Shown: piece by piece, positions 19,239 through 27,728 of the stretch
How the letters are laid out: the number at the start of each line of letters is the position of its first letter
Position numbering within the stretch: the stretch's first letter is position 1
Origin: an uncultured Cohaesibacter sp.
GTDB lineage: Bacteria > Pseudomonadota > Alphaproteobacteria > Rhizobiales > Cohaesibacteraceae
Direction: 5' to 3'
NCBI RefSeq assembly: GCF_963678225.1
Contig: NZ_OY782764.1
Coordinates: forward strand, 2,361,001-2,425,000
Length of the DNA: 64,000 nucleotides
Program-made: the position numbers and the translations under genes
Notes under the pieces: generated by a model
The model's input: the letters and a program-made list of their open reading frames with translations, nothing else
What the model was told of the DNA's origin: nothing
Database searches by the model: none

Positions 19239-21301
19239 AGTTCTATTCCAAAGTCTTGGCCATAGCCTATCTGATCTCGGTTGTTGGGTTGTTGCTACTG
19301 GAGCTGACACAGTTCCAGAAGGTAGACCGGTTGCGCGGACAGATCTCGCAGAGCTACGAGATGATTTCCGGGCGCGACGAGGGCATTCGGCTGGAGCTGG
19401 AATATCGACGCTTTCGCAGCATAACGGGCAAATATGTCTTCGGGGAAAAGATGCTGGAGATGAGTTCCGGTTCGGACACCGCCCAGAATGTCTCCCATGA
19501 AATGGTGATGCAATGGTTCGATATCCTCTGGAGCCGCGTGTTCAGCATCAATTCCATTGGCGTAGAGGTGCCCGAGGCTCAGCATGATAAATTCAACAGT
19601 TTGCTGATCAATCTGCGCAGCTCCTTGCGCGAAGTCGATCCCCTGGTGCAAAAACTCAGGCCGGGCAACCTCATTGCCTTCAGGGATATAGAGGACGCGC
19701 TTTCCCCTTATGAGGAAGACATCACCAGCATGGCCGCCGCCATCGCCCAAACGCGGGTCGAGCGAGCCTCCACGCTTCAGAAACGGTTGGACGCAGCGCT
19801 CGTCTCGATGGATACGCTCCTTGTAAGCTCAGCCGCAGGTGGCGTGCTTATCCTTACCCTGTTTGGGGTGGAGGCCTATCGGGCACGCAAGGAAGAAAGC
19901 CGGATCAAGGGCCGCGAAGCCCGGATACGTTTTCTGGCCGAGCATGACGCATTGACCGGCCTTGGCAACAGGTCCTTTCTCAATGAGAAAATGAACCGTT
20001 TCATTGAGTATGCAGACGCACACGGGGAAGGGTTTAATCTTATCCTCTTCGATCTGGACAAGTTCAAGGATGTAAACGACACCTTCGGGCATCCCATGGG
20101 AGACCGTCTTCTCAAGAATGCTGCCGCACGTCTGACAGCTATTTTTAGCGGTGAAACCGATATCGTGACCCGTCTTGGAGGCGATGAGTTCGCCGTGTTA
20201 CAGCGGGCAGACTTTGCCACCAGCGAAAAAGTGGTTGGAGAGGTGATCGACGCTCTCAGTTCTGCTTTTGAACTATCGGGCAATGATATCCGTATCTCAT
20301 CTTCCGTGGGAATTTCCCGATACCCCGATCTGTCCCATTCTGCTGATGAATTGCTGCGCGATGCGGATCTGGCTTTGTATGAGGCCAAGAAGCAGGGGCG
20401 GCAGAGATATTGCCTTTATGAAACGGGCATGAGCGTCGCGATCCAGAACAGGGTCTGTCTTGAGGCCGACCTGCGCCATTCGCTGCAATGTGGCGGCGAT
20501 GGACTGGAGGTCTATTATCAGCCGCAGGTCTCTACCGATCTGAAATCGGGCACATGTAAAGTCACCGGTGTGGAGGCCCTTGTGCGTTGGTTCCACCCCG
20601 ATCAGGGACAGATCCCCACGCTTGATTTTATCAATATCGCCGAGGATGCCGGGCTTATTGGCACCTTATCTGACTGGATCTTCAGGGAGGCCTGCACGGA
20701 TCTTGTCAACTGGCATCAATCAGGCTTCAAACTGCATCTCTCGATCAATCTCTCGCCGCACCAGCTCAACAACGACAATCTCGCTTCAGAGCTGATACAG
20801 CTGCTTGAGCGGACCGGCATCGACCCCAACTATCTCACCCTCGAAATCACCGAGAGTGTTGATGTGAAGGACACCCGCAAGGCCGCCAAAATGCTCTCGC
20901 AGCTATCCGCGCGGGGTATCTCTCTGGCGATGGATGACTTTGGCACCGGCTATTCCAACCTTGGTTATCTCAAGAGCCTGCCACTGGATATTCTCAAGAT
21001 CGATCGCTCTTTCGTGAAGCAGATTGAAGATAAGGAAGAAGACCGCAAATTGGTCCGGGGCATTATCAATCTGGCGCGCGGTATGGGGCTGAAAATCATC
21101 GCCGAAGGGGTGGAGACCGAAGAGCAGATGCAGTTTCTGCAGGCGCAGAAATGTCATACTTTCCAAGGCTATCTCTTTGGCCGTCCGATGCATAAATTGT
21201 CCGTGCTGGCCCTGCTTGCCAATGCCGAGCCCAACGTGTTCAACGAGGCAATTTCATTGCCGGACCTCTCCGATCCATCCGTGACGATTGTGGACCCCTA
21301 G
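19235..21301 (+). CDS. dcpA: DcpA-like dual GGDEF-EAL membrane protein
   Basis: A 688-residue inner-membrane c-di-GMP enzyme. Helix one (about residues 6-26) and helix two (about 190-212) bracket a mostly helical periplasmic domain of about 160 residues, a suitable docking site for PruR. The cyclase domain has FDLDKFKDVNDTFGH and an intact GGDEF at residues 315-319. The phosphodiesterase domain has EALVRW from residue 447, NLSPHQL, LEITES, DDFGTGYSNL, LKIDRSF and EGVET, so both halves look catalytically competent. In A. tumefaciens the PruR-DcpA pair sets surface attachment by shifting DcpA between synthesis and breakdown. The start overlaps the pruR stop (ATGA). Confidence 0.88.
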   Translation: MKFYSKVLAIAYLISVVGLLLLELTQFQKVDRLRGQISQSYEMISGRDEGIRLELEYRRFRSITGKYVFGEKMLEMSSGSDTAQNVSHEMVMQWFDILWSRVFSINSIGVEVPEAQHDKFNSLLINLRSSLREVDPLVQKLRPGNLIAFRDIEDALSPYEEDITSMAAAIAQTRVERASTLQKRLDAALVSMDTLLVSSAAGGVLILTLFGVEAYRARKEESRIKGREARIRFLAEHDALTGLGNRSFLNEKMNRFIEYADAHGEGFNLILFDLDKFKDVNDTFGHPMGDRLLKNAAARLTAIFSGETDIVTRLGGDEFAVLQRADFATSEKVVGEVIDALSSAFELSGNDIRISSSVGISRYPDLSHSADELLRDADLALYEAKKQGRQRYCLYETGMSVAIQNRVCLEADLRHSLQCGGDGLEVYYQPQVSTDLKSGTCKVTGVEALVRWFHPDQGQIPTLDFINIAEDAGLIGTLSDWIFREACTDLVNWHQSGFKLHLSINLSPHQLNNDNLASELIQLLERTGIDPNYLTLEITESVDVKDTRKAAKMLSQLSARGISLAMDDFGTGYSNLGYLKSLPLDILKIDRSFVKQIEDKEEDRKLVRGIINLARGMGLKIIAEGVETEEQMQFLQAQKCHTFQGYLFGRPMHKLSVLALLANAEPNVFNEAISLPDLSDPSVTIVDP

Positions 21302-21331
21302 AGCCACACGTCCGCTTGCCGGGAAATCAAT

Positions 21332-21369
21332 AAAAAAGCACGCAAGGAAAACTCCTTGCGTGCTTTTTT
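21332..21369. terminator. Strong bidirectional terminator between dcpA and gcvH
   Basis: A long perfect stem (left arm 21332-21348, right arm 21353-21369) around a four-base loop, with A-run and T-run flanks that serve both directions. It ends dcpA on the plus strand and gcvTH on the minus strand. Confidence 0.93.
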
Positions 21370-21388
21370 AGAATGTAGGTCTGGAGGC

Positions 21389-21763
21389 CTATTCCTGTTC
21401 GGCGACAAAGGCCTTGTAGGCATCCTCATCCATCAGGTCATCAAGCTGGCTCTTGTCTGCGATCTTGACTTTGAGGAACCATGCGCTGCTTTCCGCATCG
21501 CTGTTGACCAGTGCCGGATCTTCTTCAAGCGCATCGTTGACTTCGCTCACTTCGCCATCGATTGGCGCATAGACCTCGGAAGCTGCCTTGACGCTCTCAA
21601 CCACGGCGGCTTCGTCGCCTTTTTCCAGTTCCTTGCCAACTTCCGGCAGTTCGACGAAAACGACGTCGCCGAGCTGTTTCTGTGCGAAATCGGTGATGCC
21701 GATGGTGGCTACGCCGCCGTTGACTTCAACCCATTCATGGTCTTCGCTGTAATAGGTGGTCAT
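21389..21763 (-). CDS. gcvH: Glycine cleavage system H protein
   Basis: The H protein carries the aminomethyl group between the P, T and L proteins on a lipoyl arm. The 124-residue protein has the lipoylation site in [17 protein letters not shown], plus the usual [19 protein letters not shown] and the acidic C-terminal helix. It follows gcvT by 109 bases on the same strand and is cut off from anything downstream by the strong terminator at 21332-21369. The usual third gene, gcvP, is therefore not in this operon. Confidence 0.97.
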   Translation of the reverse strand: MTTYYSEDHEWVEVNGGVATIGITDFAQKQLGDVVFVELPEVGKELEKGDEAAVVESVKAASEVYAPIDGEVSEVNDALEEDPALVNSDAESSAWFLKVKIADKSQLDDLMDEDAYKAFVAEQE

Positions 21764-21872
21764 GTCTCTGATCCCTTTGAATATGCGATGATGCTGATTG
21801 CTTAACTGTTGCTGTTTCTTTTGAGTTCAAGGGGGTCTTGAGTCCCATGAGACTCATGAGCCCATTTGGTAC

Positions 21873-23009
21873 TCAGGGTTTGCGCACATAGCGTTGCGGA
21901 ACAAACGGCGTGGGGGCCACTTCTGCTTCCAAAGCGCGTTTGCGTACGGCAATTGTAACCTTCGTGCCTGGTTCGGCAAAGGCCGGCGGCACATAGCCCA
22001 TGGCGATAGGCGCTTGCAGGGTCGGAGCAAATCCGCCCGAGGTTACAACGCCAATGGCATTGCCATCCGTATCCTGAATTTCTGCTCCTTCGCGGGCTGG
22101 AGCCTTGCCGATGATGCGCAAGCCGACGCGAATGCGGGTTGGGCCATCTTCAAGCCCCTTCAATATGCGCTCTGAGCCGGGGAAGCCCTTGTCCTGCCTG
22201 CGGCTTTTCTGAATGGCCCAGCCAAGATCGGCTTCAGCCGGATCGATGCTGTCATCCAGATCATGGCCATAAAGGCAGAGGCCGCTCTCAAGACGCAGAC
22301 TGTCGCGCGCGCCAAGACCTGCCGGTTCGACTTCCGGCTCTGCCAGCAACAGGCGCGCCAACGCTTCGGCGTCTTCTGCCGCACAGGAAATCTCGAAGCC
22401 GTCTTCACCAGTATAGCCACACCGCGAAATGCCGACGGCAACGCCGTTGATTGCATCAGGTGTTTGCGACATGAAGGTGAGGGCATCGGCTTTTGGGGCA
22501 TGACGCTTGAGAGCGTCTACGGCCTTGGGGCCTTGCAGCGCCAGAAGAGCCTTGTCATCAAGACGCGTAAGGGAAATGCCATCTGGCAGATTGGCTCCAA
22601 GGAAAGCATAGTCCTTTTCCTTGCAGGCGCCGTTGACCACCAGCATGAGCGTGCCGTCCAGAGTCGGATCGCCCGGGCGGGTCACGATGAAATCGTCAAT
22701 GATGCCGCCGGTCTCGTTGAGGAACACGCTATAGCGCATGCGGCCCGGAGCCAGTTTGGTAAAGGCAGACGGGGTCAGGGCTTCCAGCGCCTTGGCAGTC
22801 GTCTCGTGATCAGGGCCTTGCAGCAGGGCCTGCCCCATGTGGGATACATCAAACAGAGCCGCGCTTTCGCGGCAATGGATATGCTCAGCCATGATGCCTG
22901 CCGGATAGCGCACAGGCAGGGCGTAGCCTGCAAAATCAACAAGGCTTCCGCCCAGTTCTTCATGCAGATCAAACAGGGGTGTCTTTTGGGCGCCACTCAG
23001 GTCGGCCAT
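21873..23009 (-). CDS. gcvT: Aminomethyltransferase (glycine cleavage T protein)
   Basis: GcvT transfers the methylene group from the H-protein arm to tetrahydrofolate and releases ammonia. From the ATG at 23009 it has 378 residues: N-terminal KTPLFDLHEELGG, FAGYALPVRYPAG, the conserved ALFDVSHMGQ, RCGYTGEDGFEI and ARDSLRLESGLCLYG. The open frame extends far upstream, but that extension reads through the riboswitch and is not protein. Expression should rise when glycine binds the tandem riboswitch in the leader. Confidence 0.97.
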   Translation of the reverse strand: MADLSGAQKTPLFDLHEELGGSLVDFAGYALPVRYPAGIMAEHIHCRESAALFDVSHMGQALLQGPDHETTAKALEALTPSAFTKLAPGRMRYSVFLNETGGIIDDFIVTRPGDPTLDGTLMLVVNGACKEKDYAFLGANLPDGISLTRLDDKALLALQGPKAVDALKRHAPKADALTFMSQTPDAINGVAVGISRCGYTGEDGFEISCAAEDAEALARLLLAEPEVEPAGLGARDSLRLESGLCLYGHDLDDSIDPAEADLGWAIQKSRRQDKGFPGSERILKGLEDGPTRIRVGLRIIGKAPAREGAEIQDTDGNAIGVVTSGGFAPTLQAPIAMGYVPPAFAEPGTKVTIAVRKRALEAEVAPTPFVPQRYVRKP

Positions 23010-23127
23010 AGCGTCTCTCTTTCTGTTGCAGATGGCCAAGTCCGGTTTTCGGAAAGGGGCCTTCTGTGGTTGCACGGGTGCTGAGTGGAAGGCTCCTTGT
23101 ATGAAGCGTCCATTCGCATCGGTGCCT

Positions 23128-23361
23128 CCTCTGTCACAGAACCTGAGAGATTTCCCGCTCCCTTTCTCTCCGGCCAATGATGCTGGAACAGATTGGGGCA
23201 GCTGCTTCCTTCGGTGAGCTTTCAAGGCGGCGTCCCATAAGGGGCCCCGTCTTTGGGCTGCTTTCCAGAGTTCGCTAGTCGGGCGGTCCCTTGTGCCTGA
23301 GAGTTTCCGAGGCGGTTGCTCCTTCGGCGCGCGCAGTCCCCGATGGGCCGAACGCTCTCCC
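23128..23361 (-). promoter_or_regulatory. Tandem glycine riboswitch upstream of gcvT
   Basis: Read on the minus strand, two glycine aptamers lie in series. The first runs from about 23361 (GGGAGAG) through CCGAAGGAGC (23318-23327) to CTCTCAGGC (23295-23303). The second contains CACCGAAGGAAGC (about 23204-23216) and ends with ATCTCTCAGGTT and CAGAGG at 23128. The short linker between them is typical of the cooperative two-aptamer class. About 119 bases separate the second aptamer from gcvT. Glycine binding normally turns expression on, so that the cleavage system is made only when glycine is plentiful. A TTGACT at 23454-23459 (minus strand) may be the -35 element. Confidence 0.92.
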
Positions 23362-23678
23362 GCTGACTTTGAGCCAGAGCGCAACAAACGCATCCAGCTG
23401 CAGGAGCGCGATAGGTTCTCCTACCCGACAAAGGTGCTTGGCGGTGCGTGTAAAGTCAAGTCGCCAATGAAGTCTTTCGGTTAGCGAGCAGGACAAAATA
23501 TGTGTGAAACGCAGGAACAGGCCTACCCGGAGTTGTTCGCCAGGCCGAATGCTGCCCTATGGGTAGGCAAAAGGGGAGAATCGCGCGCAGTTTGCGTCCA
23601 TCTCCCCAAGGCAGGATGTGTGTCATACGAGGCAAGGGAAAGTCATGAAAGCATCATGACAAGAGCAGGGCCGGTCTC
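23362..23678. other. Non-coding stretch with a long inverted repeat
   Basis: Between the riboswitch and the methyltransferase gene. It contains the presumed gcv promoter and an eight-base perfect inverted repeat (23521-23528 with 23561-23568) around a 32-base GC-rich insert. No convincing gene is seen; a short plus-strand frame (23500-23682) has no family-like features. Confidence 0.45.
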
Positions 23679-24524
23679 CTAGCCTGCATCGGGGCGCTTT
23701 TGGGCTAGAACCAGGTGGCCATAGATCGGCTTGCCCTCATCGGTTCGCACAACGATCATCTCGAAATGCTTCACATCCATGCGGTTTGCATCGAGTAACT
23801 GGCGAATATAGCGTTCAGAATGGGCAAAGCGCTGTTTGGGACCGACTTTGTAAGGTGCGCCTGCGAAATCTTCCTCCGGCATTGTTTCGGAGGAAAAGGC
23901 AAACAGCCCTCCAGCATCAAGGCACCGGCCCACATGGTGGAATTTTTCTTCTAGCTCGCCCAGATAAGGCAGTACGTCGGTCGAGACGATTAAATCCCAG
24001 CCGCTGGCTTCGCCTTCGCCGTCATCCTCGATTTCGCTGAGGAACTCCACAACATCGCCAGCATAGAGATCGTTGTAGACTTCCTTGTCATAGGCTTCGT
24101 CCAGCATGCCGGTGGAGATGTCCACGCCGATCATGTTGTCCACCTTGTCCTTCATGGAGATACCCGTAAGGCCCGTGCCGCAACCAAGATCCAGCATGCG
24201 GGCAAAACGGCGCTCGGGAGCAACCGTGTGGATCATCTCGCGCACCATCATCGGCACGGCATAGCCCAGATCATCCACGAGAATTTTCTCAAACGCTGCT
24301 GCATGCTGGTCAAACAGGGTTGCTACATAGGCAACGGGCGCCTTGTCTGGTGACGGGCCGCGCTGCATGGAAGCAAGTCGCACCGATGCGCCGGCATGAT
24401 CTTCCGGGTCCAGTTCCAGAGCTTTGCGGTAGCTTTCTGCGGCTTCATCAAACTTGCCGGCTTTCTCAAGCTCCAGTGCATTGTTGTAAGCCTCTTGCAA
24501 GGCGTCGAGGTCAATCTCGGACAT
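23679..24524 (-). CDS. SAM-dependent methyltransferase with N-terminal TPR
   Basis: A 281-residue cytoplasmic protein. Residues 1-50 form about one and a half tetratricopeptide repeats (ALELEKAGKFDEAAESYRKA then LELDPEDHAGA). The rest is a class I methyltransferase with motif I MLDLGCGTGLTG, an acidic motif II in MIGVDISTGML and a motif IV DLIVSTDVLPYL. Proteins of this two-part plan occur widely in Rhizobiales, but the methyl acceptor is unknown. It is divergent from rnhA across about 190 bases. Confidence 0.86.
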   Translation of the reverse strand: MSEIDLDALQEAYNNALELEKAGKFDEAAESYRKALELDPEDHAGASVRLASMQRGPSPDKAPVAYVATLFDQHAAAFEKILVDDLGYAVPMMVREMIHTVAPERRFARMLDLGCGTGLTGISMKDKVDNMIGVDISTGMLDEAYDKEVYNDLYAGDVVEFLSEIEDDGEGEASGWDLIVSTDVLPYLGELEEKFHHVGRCLDAGGLFAFSSETMPEEDFAGAPYKVGPKQRFAHSERYIRQLLDANRMDVKHFEMIVVRTDEGKPIYGHLVLAQKRPDAG

Positions 24525-24714
24525 TGTATTCTTCCAGATCTATTGGCCGCAGGGCCGGTGGCGCTGTTTCTATTTGGCGTAAGCTCTACACCGCCCCATA
24601 TGCAAGGGCAAGCATCTTGCGCCTTGAGGAAGGGTTGGCTAGACAGGGCAGCAAATCGACTATCCCTAGCGAAAATCCAAAGACCCGCCGCCGCAAGGGG
24701 CAAAAGGAGCCAGC

Positions 24715-25155
24715 ATGAGCAAAGTGACAATTTATACCGACGGAGCCTGCTCTGGAAACCCCGGGCCAGGCGGCTGGGGAGCCTTGCTGACTATGGGGGA
24801 GCATGAAAAAGAGCTTTGCGGCGGCGAAGCCAACACCACCAACAACCGCATGGAACTGACCGCAGCGATCGAGGCTCTCAATGCCCTGACGCGGGCCTGC
24901 GATGTGGATCTTTATACAGACAGCCAATATGTCAAAGGTGGCATCACCGGCTGGATCTATGGCTGGAAGAAAAACGGTTGGAAGACAGCCGCCAAGAAGC
25001 CGGTCAAGAATGCCGAACTATGGCAGGCGTTGGACGACGCCCTCAAGCGCCACAAGGTGGAGTGGCATTGGGTGAAGGGCCATGCGGGCCATGATGGCAA
25101 TGAGCGGGCGGACGAGTTGGCTCGCCGTGGCATGGCTCCCTTCAAGGAAGGCTGA
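24715..25155 (+). CDS. rnhA: Ribonuclease HI
   Basis: Cleaves the RNA strand of RNA-DNA hybrids, clearing R-loops and Okazaki primers. The 146-residue protein has the full active-site set: Asp in [17 protein letters not shown], Glu in [13 protein letters not shown], Asp in LYTDSQYV and the C-terminal Asp in GNERADELA. The basic protrusion helix ([18 protein letters not shown]) is present, as in the E. coli enzyme. In many Rhizobiales rnhA sits next to thrB; here it is 16 kb from it. Confidence 0.97.
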   Translation: MSKVTIYTDGACSGNPGPGGWGALLTMGEHEKELCGGEANTTNNRMELTAAIEALNALTRACDVDLYTDSQYVKGGITGWIYGWKKNGWKTAAKKPVKNAELWQALDDALKRHKVEWHWVKGHAGHDGNERADELARRGMAPFKEG

Positions 25156-25199
25156 AGAGCGACTGTAAGCTTGTTCCGATGTCTGGTGCTGTGAGCGGA

Positions 25200-25523
25200 C
25201 TAGCTACGCAGCATAGTGGTCAGTTGGCGAATGTGGGATTTTTCCGAAGCGCGGACATCTTCAACATCGCCATCCAGCTCCACGCCCATGTAATTGCCAT
25301 GCCTCCAGATCATCAGCACGGGAGCCAGCGTGCCTTCCTTGCGGTTGAGCAAAGTCATCTCTGTGGGCAGCATCAAGTCCTGATCGACAAGGAGCTGCAT
25401 GCCATTGTCGCATTCATTGCGAATGGTGCAATCCACGCTCATCATGTAATTCTGGAAAAAGAGCTTGGCCCCTTTAAAGACCCGACGCCTCAGGCTCTGG
25501 CGGCGTTCCAGGAGTATAGCCAT
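25200..25523 (-). CDS. Single-domain PilZ protein (first of a pair)
   Basis: A 107-residue PilZ-domain protein, a likely c-di-GMP receptor. The N-terminal RxxxR motif is in ERRQSLRRRVFKG. The second motif reads NECDNG where NxSxxG is usual, so the Ser is replaced by Cys. The ATG at 25523 follows AGGAG with nine bases between; an upstream TTG at 25562 would add 13 residues. It is the closest relative in the window of the PilZ protein at 25993-26337, and the two probably arose by duplication. The neighbouring pruR-dcpA operon provides a possible c-di-GMP source, but no direct link is shown. Confidence 0.85.
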   Translation of the reverse strand: MAILLERRQSLRRRVFKGAKLFFQNYMMSVDCTIRNECDNGMQLLVDQDLMLPTEMTLLNRKEGTLAPVLMIWRHGNYMGVELDGDVEDVRASEKSHIRQLTTMLRS

Positions 25524-25857
25524 CGAACCAGGCTCCTCTCTGCTATCCTGTTGGCGTTTCAATCAATTTTCAATTCTTGTTAAACTGTAAACCTCCAGAC
25601 AAAATCTTCAATCTTTGTTAAACAAAACCTATAGGTTGTGTTAATGAAGTCTTAATCAGTGTGCCCGATATCCTGATTGGCGCAATTTCCCAGTGCAAAG
25701 ACAATCAGTTAAGTGGTTAATCTGCCTATGATGATTTCGCGACAGGTTGTGTAGTCTTTGCCCAATGGCTTAAAGGCGCGCGTGTTGGCGGGCCATATAG
25801 GCGTGACTGTTTCGAAGGGGGTAGCTTTTAATTCAGCCGGAATCATCTGCGAAAAGA

Positions 25858-25884
25858 TAAAGGCAGGCCACAGGGGCCTGCCTT
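25858..25884 (-). terminator. Terminator of the upstream PilZ gene
   Basis: A GC-rich stem (about 25858-25868 with 25874-25884) followed on the minus strand by a T-rich run. It lies about 110 bases after the stop of the PilZ gene at 25993-26337. The surrounding gap (25524-25992) holds no other gene that I can support. Confidence 0.7.
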
Positions 25885-25992
25885 CGGTTCGGTGTGTGAG
25901 TGTGCTATTCGGGTCGTGCTAGTTAAAGTTGGTATGGCCTTCTTTTCTCGGTATACACCGGACATTGCACAATGGGGCAACGGGTTGAAAGC

Positions 25993-26337
25993 CTACTGCC
26001 TTCTGGCAGCAATAATGGAAAGGCGACGGATATCTGCTCTCGGCAGACGATCAACGTCGGTTCTCTGGCTTGTAAAGTGGACGCCTGCCTTGCTGCCCTC
26101 GTGCCATATGATATGTGCATCCACCAACTGGCCAGTATTCCTGTCCAGCAGAGAGACTTGAGACGGCAAGGCCTCGGCGGAATCGGGATCGAGCAGAATA
26201 TGCATGCCGCTTTCGCTCTCATTTCCGATCTCGCAATCGATCATGGATGAAAAATGCTCGCAAAACAGCATGCCATGCTTGCGGACAAAAATGCGGGGCT
26301 CCTTGCGTCTATCTTCTCTTGGGGCAATGCGTTCCAT
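25993..26337 (-). CDS. Single-domain PilZ protein (second of a pair)
   Basis: A 114-residue PilZ protein with both c-di-GMP-binding motifs in consensus form: RRKEPR (RxxxR) near residue 10 and NESESG (NxSxxG) near residue 39. It shares the layout of the PilZ protein at 25200-25523, including a LLDRNTGQL segment matching LLNRKEGTL there and an IIWHEGSKAGVHF segment matching LMIWRHGNYMGVEL. The pair is separated by about 470 bases and a terminator, so each is expressed independently. The output partner is unknown; PilZ-only proteins usually act by protein contact on motility or exopolysaccharide machinery. Confidence 0.88.
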   Translation of the reverse strand: MERIAPREDRRKEPRIFVRKHGMLFCEHFSSMIDCEIGNESESGMHILLDPDSAEALPSQVSLLDRNTGQLVDAHIIWHEGSKAGVHFTSQRTDVDRLPRADIRRLSIIAARRQ

Positions 26338-27121
26338 TCCAGATCGTCTCCTTCATCAGCCAATGAGCCTGTCGGAAGTCTTAAAAGGGTCTTGCTGCCA
26401 TAATTGCGATTTTGTTCAAATTTTATCAATTTTTGCGTGTCTTGGCACGGCCGAACGCGAAAGATCGTTAACAAAGAGTATACGTAATAATAGTTATGGA
26501 TCGATGCCGTGTAAAATATATTATTTTCAATGCCTTATAGGTGGTTTGCCGAAGGTGTCTCGAGTTCGATGCCGGTTGAAATCTTTCCCCAGAGACCCAA
26601 ACGAGCGCACCATGATCAAGAGAGAATCTAAGGGAAACTGCTCAAGTGAGAGAAAGATAGTGAAGAAAATGAGAACGAAAAGTGTACGACTGGGGATAAC
26701 AGAATTGGTCGCAGAGAACCGAAAAAAATAAAATTTTTACGGTCAACTCACGCTTGACATGCCGGGGTGCTAGATTCCTCAGAGGTTTAAGAATTGGTTA
26801 ATTGGGGATTTGTGGATAGTGCAGAATTTGCTTGATGGCAGAAGTGGAAAAGCGCGTGAAAGAATCATTTCCAAATGCGTCCGCGCTTGCCAAAGTGGCG
26901 CCACGACATCGTCAGATCGGGGTTTTCGGAAAAAAGCATCGGGCCACGTGCCCGGATTTGTCTTTTTCAACGAGTGACCCCAAGCAGTAAAAGTCGCAAG
27001 CATTGAGGCACAGCAGCATTGTTGGGCAAGCGCTTGGTCTGTCGGTGGCGGATATCGGATCATTCTTGATGCGGCACATCAGTTGGAATGGATTCGGTAT
27101 GCAGGATGGCAAAGACCACAC
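26338..27121. other. Long AT-rich intergenic region
   Basis: A 784-base stretch of lower GC content than its surroundings. A plus-strand frame (26204-26731) overlaps the PilZ gene antisense and ends in a Lys/Arg-rich segment; it shows no family resemblance. A minus-strand frame (26912-27472) overlaps the ParD-like gene and is taken as its shadow. A TTGACA lies at about 26754, but no matching -10 was found. No RNA gene was recognised. Confidence 0.5.
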
Positions 27122-27487
27122 ATGAAAGGCGAAGCTGACGTGAATAAGACAGACAATGCGGTAGAAATCGGTTCCTACTTTGAACAGTTCATCTCCGAGC
27201 AGGTGGCAAGCGGTCGTTTTTCCAGTGATATGGAAGTGTTGCAGGCCGGGTTGCGTCTTCTTGAAGAAAAGGAACTGCGTTTCCATCTGGAAAAAAACAA
27301 GCTGGGTAACGCCAGTTCTGAGGGCGTGGACGAAGTGGCCACGGTCGAGCAAGAAGTAGGGGATGTTTCCCGATCCGTTACCGAGGCAATGCGTGCACTG
27401 GCAACAGTTGCAGGTGATGCCGACACTGCTCTGCCCGCTATTCCCGTGACAAAAGGCCTGCTGCGTCCGCAAATCGCTGCGGAATAA
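27122..27487 (+). CDS. Orphan ParD-like antitoxin with C-terminal extension
   Basis: A 121-residue protein whose first 60 residues match the ribbon-helix-helix antitoxin ParD: EIGSYFEQFISEQVASGRFS then SDMEVLQAGLRLLEEKE. ParD proteins bind their operator as dimers and neutralise ParE toxins, and are normally 80-95 residues. Here a further 55 residues, rich in Ala, Val, Glu and Thr, follow (EGVDEVATVEQEVGDVSRSV onward). No ParE gene lies next to it: a terminator comes 38 bases downstream, then thrC. It may be a solitary regulator. The start could be the ATG at 27122 or the GTG at 27140. Confidence 0.75.
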   Translation: MKGEADVNKTDNAVEIGSYFEQFISEQVASGRFSSDMEVLQAGLRLLEEKELRFHLEKNKLGNASSEGVDEVATVEQEVGDVSRSVTEAMRALATVAGDADTALPAIPVTKGLLRPQIAAE

Positions 27488-27524
27488 GCGAGAGATTTGT
27501 AGCAGGATCCTTGTGAGCCTTTCA

Positions 27525-27562
27525 AAGAAAGCAGCGCCCCCCGCGCTGCTTTCTTGCGTTTT
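27525..27562 (+). terminator. Intrinsic terminator after the ParD-like gene
   Basis: A perfect 13-base stem (27525-27537 with 27543-27555) with a five-C loop, followed by GCGTTTT. It separates the ParD-like gene from thrC. Confidence 0.88.
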
Positions 27563-27728
27563 GAGTGTCCTTCTTCATGCCGTCTTACAGTCGCGTCGGA
27601 CATGAGGGAGCACATGGGAAGGACGCAAGGCACTTGCCCTCAAAATCGCGAGGATGTAGGGTGCCGCGCGTAACTGAAAGCGCGCCAACTGGCTTGATAC
27701 AGGCGCATAGAGATAAGGGCTTGAAGAC

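Noticed and set aside
22263-23084. 273-residue plus-strand frame antisense to gcvT
   Set aside because: Covers gcvT on the other strand without any recognisable motif.
21873-23393. Long N-terminal extension of gcvT
   Set aside because: The extra 128 codons read through the glycine riboswitch; the conserved protein starts at 23009.
26204-26731. 175-residue plus-strand frame beside the PilZ genes
   Set aside because: Begins antisense to the PilZ gene and ends in random-looking basic sequence; no ribosome site or family match.
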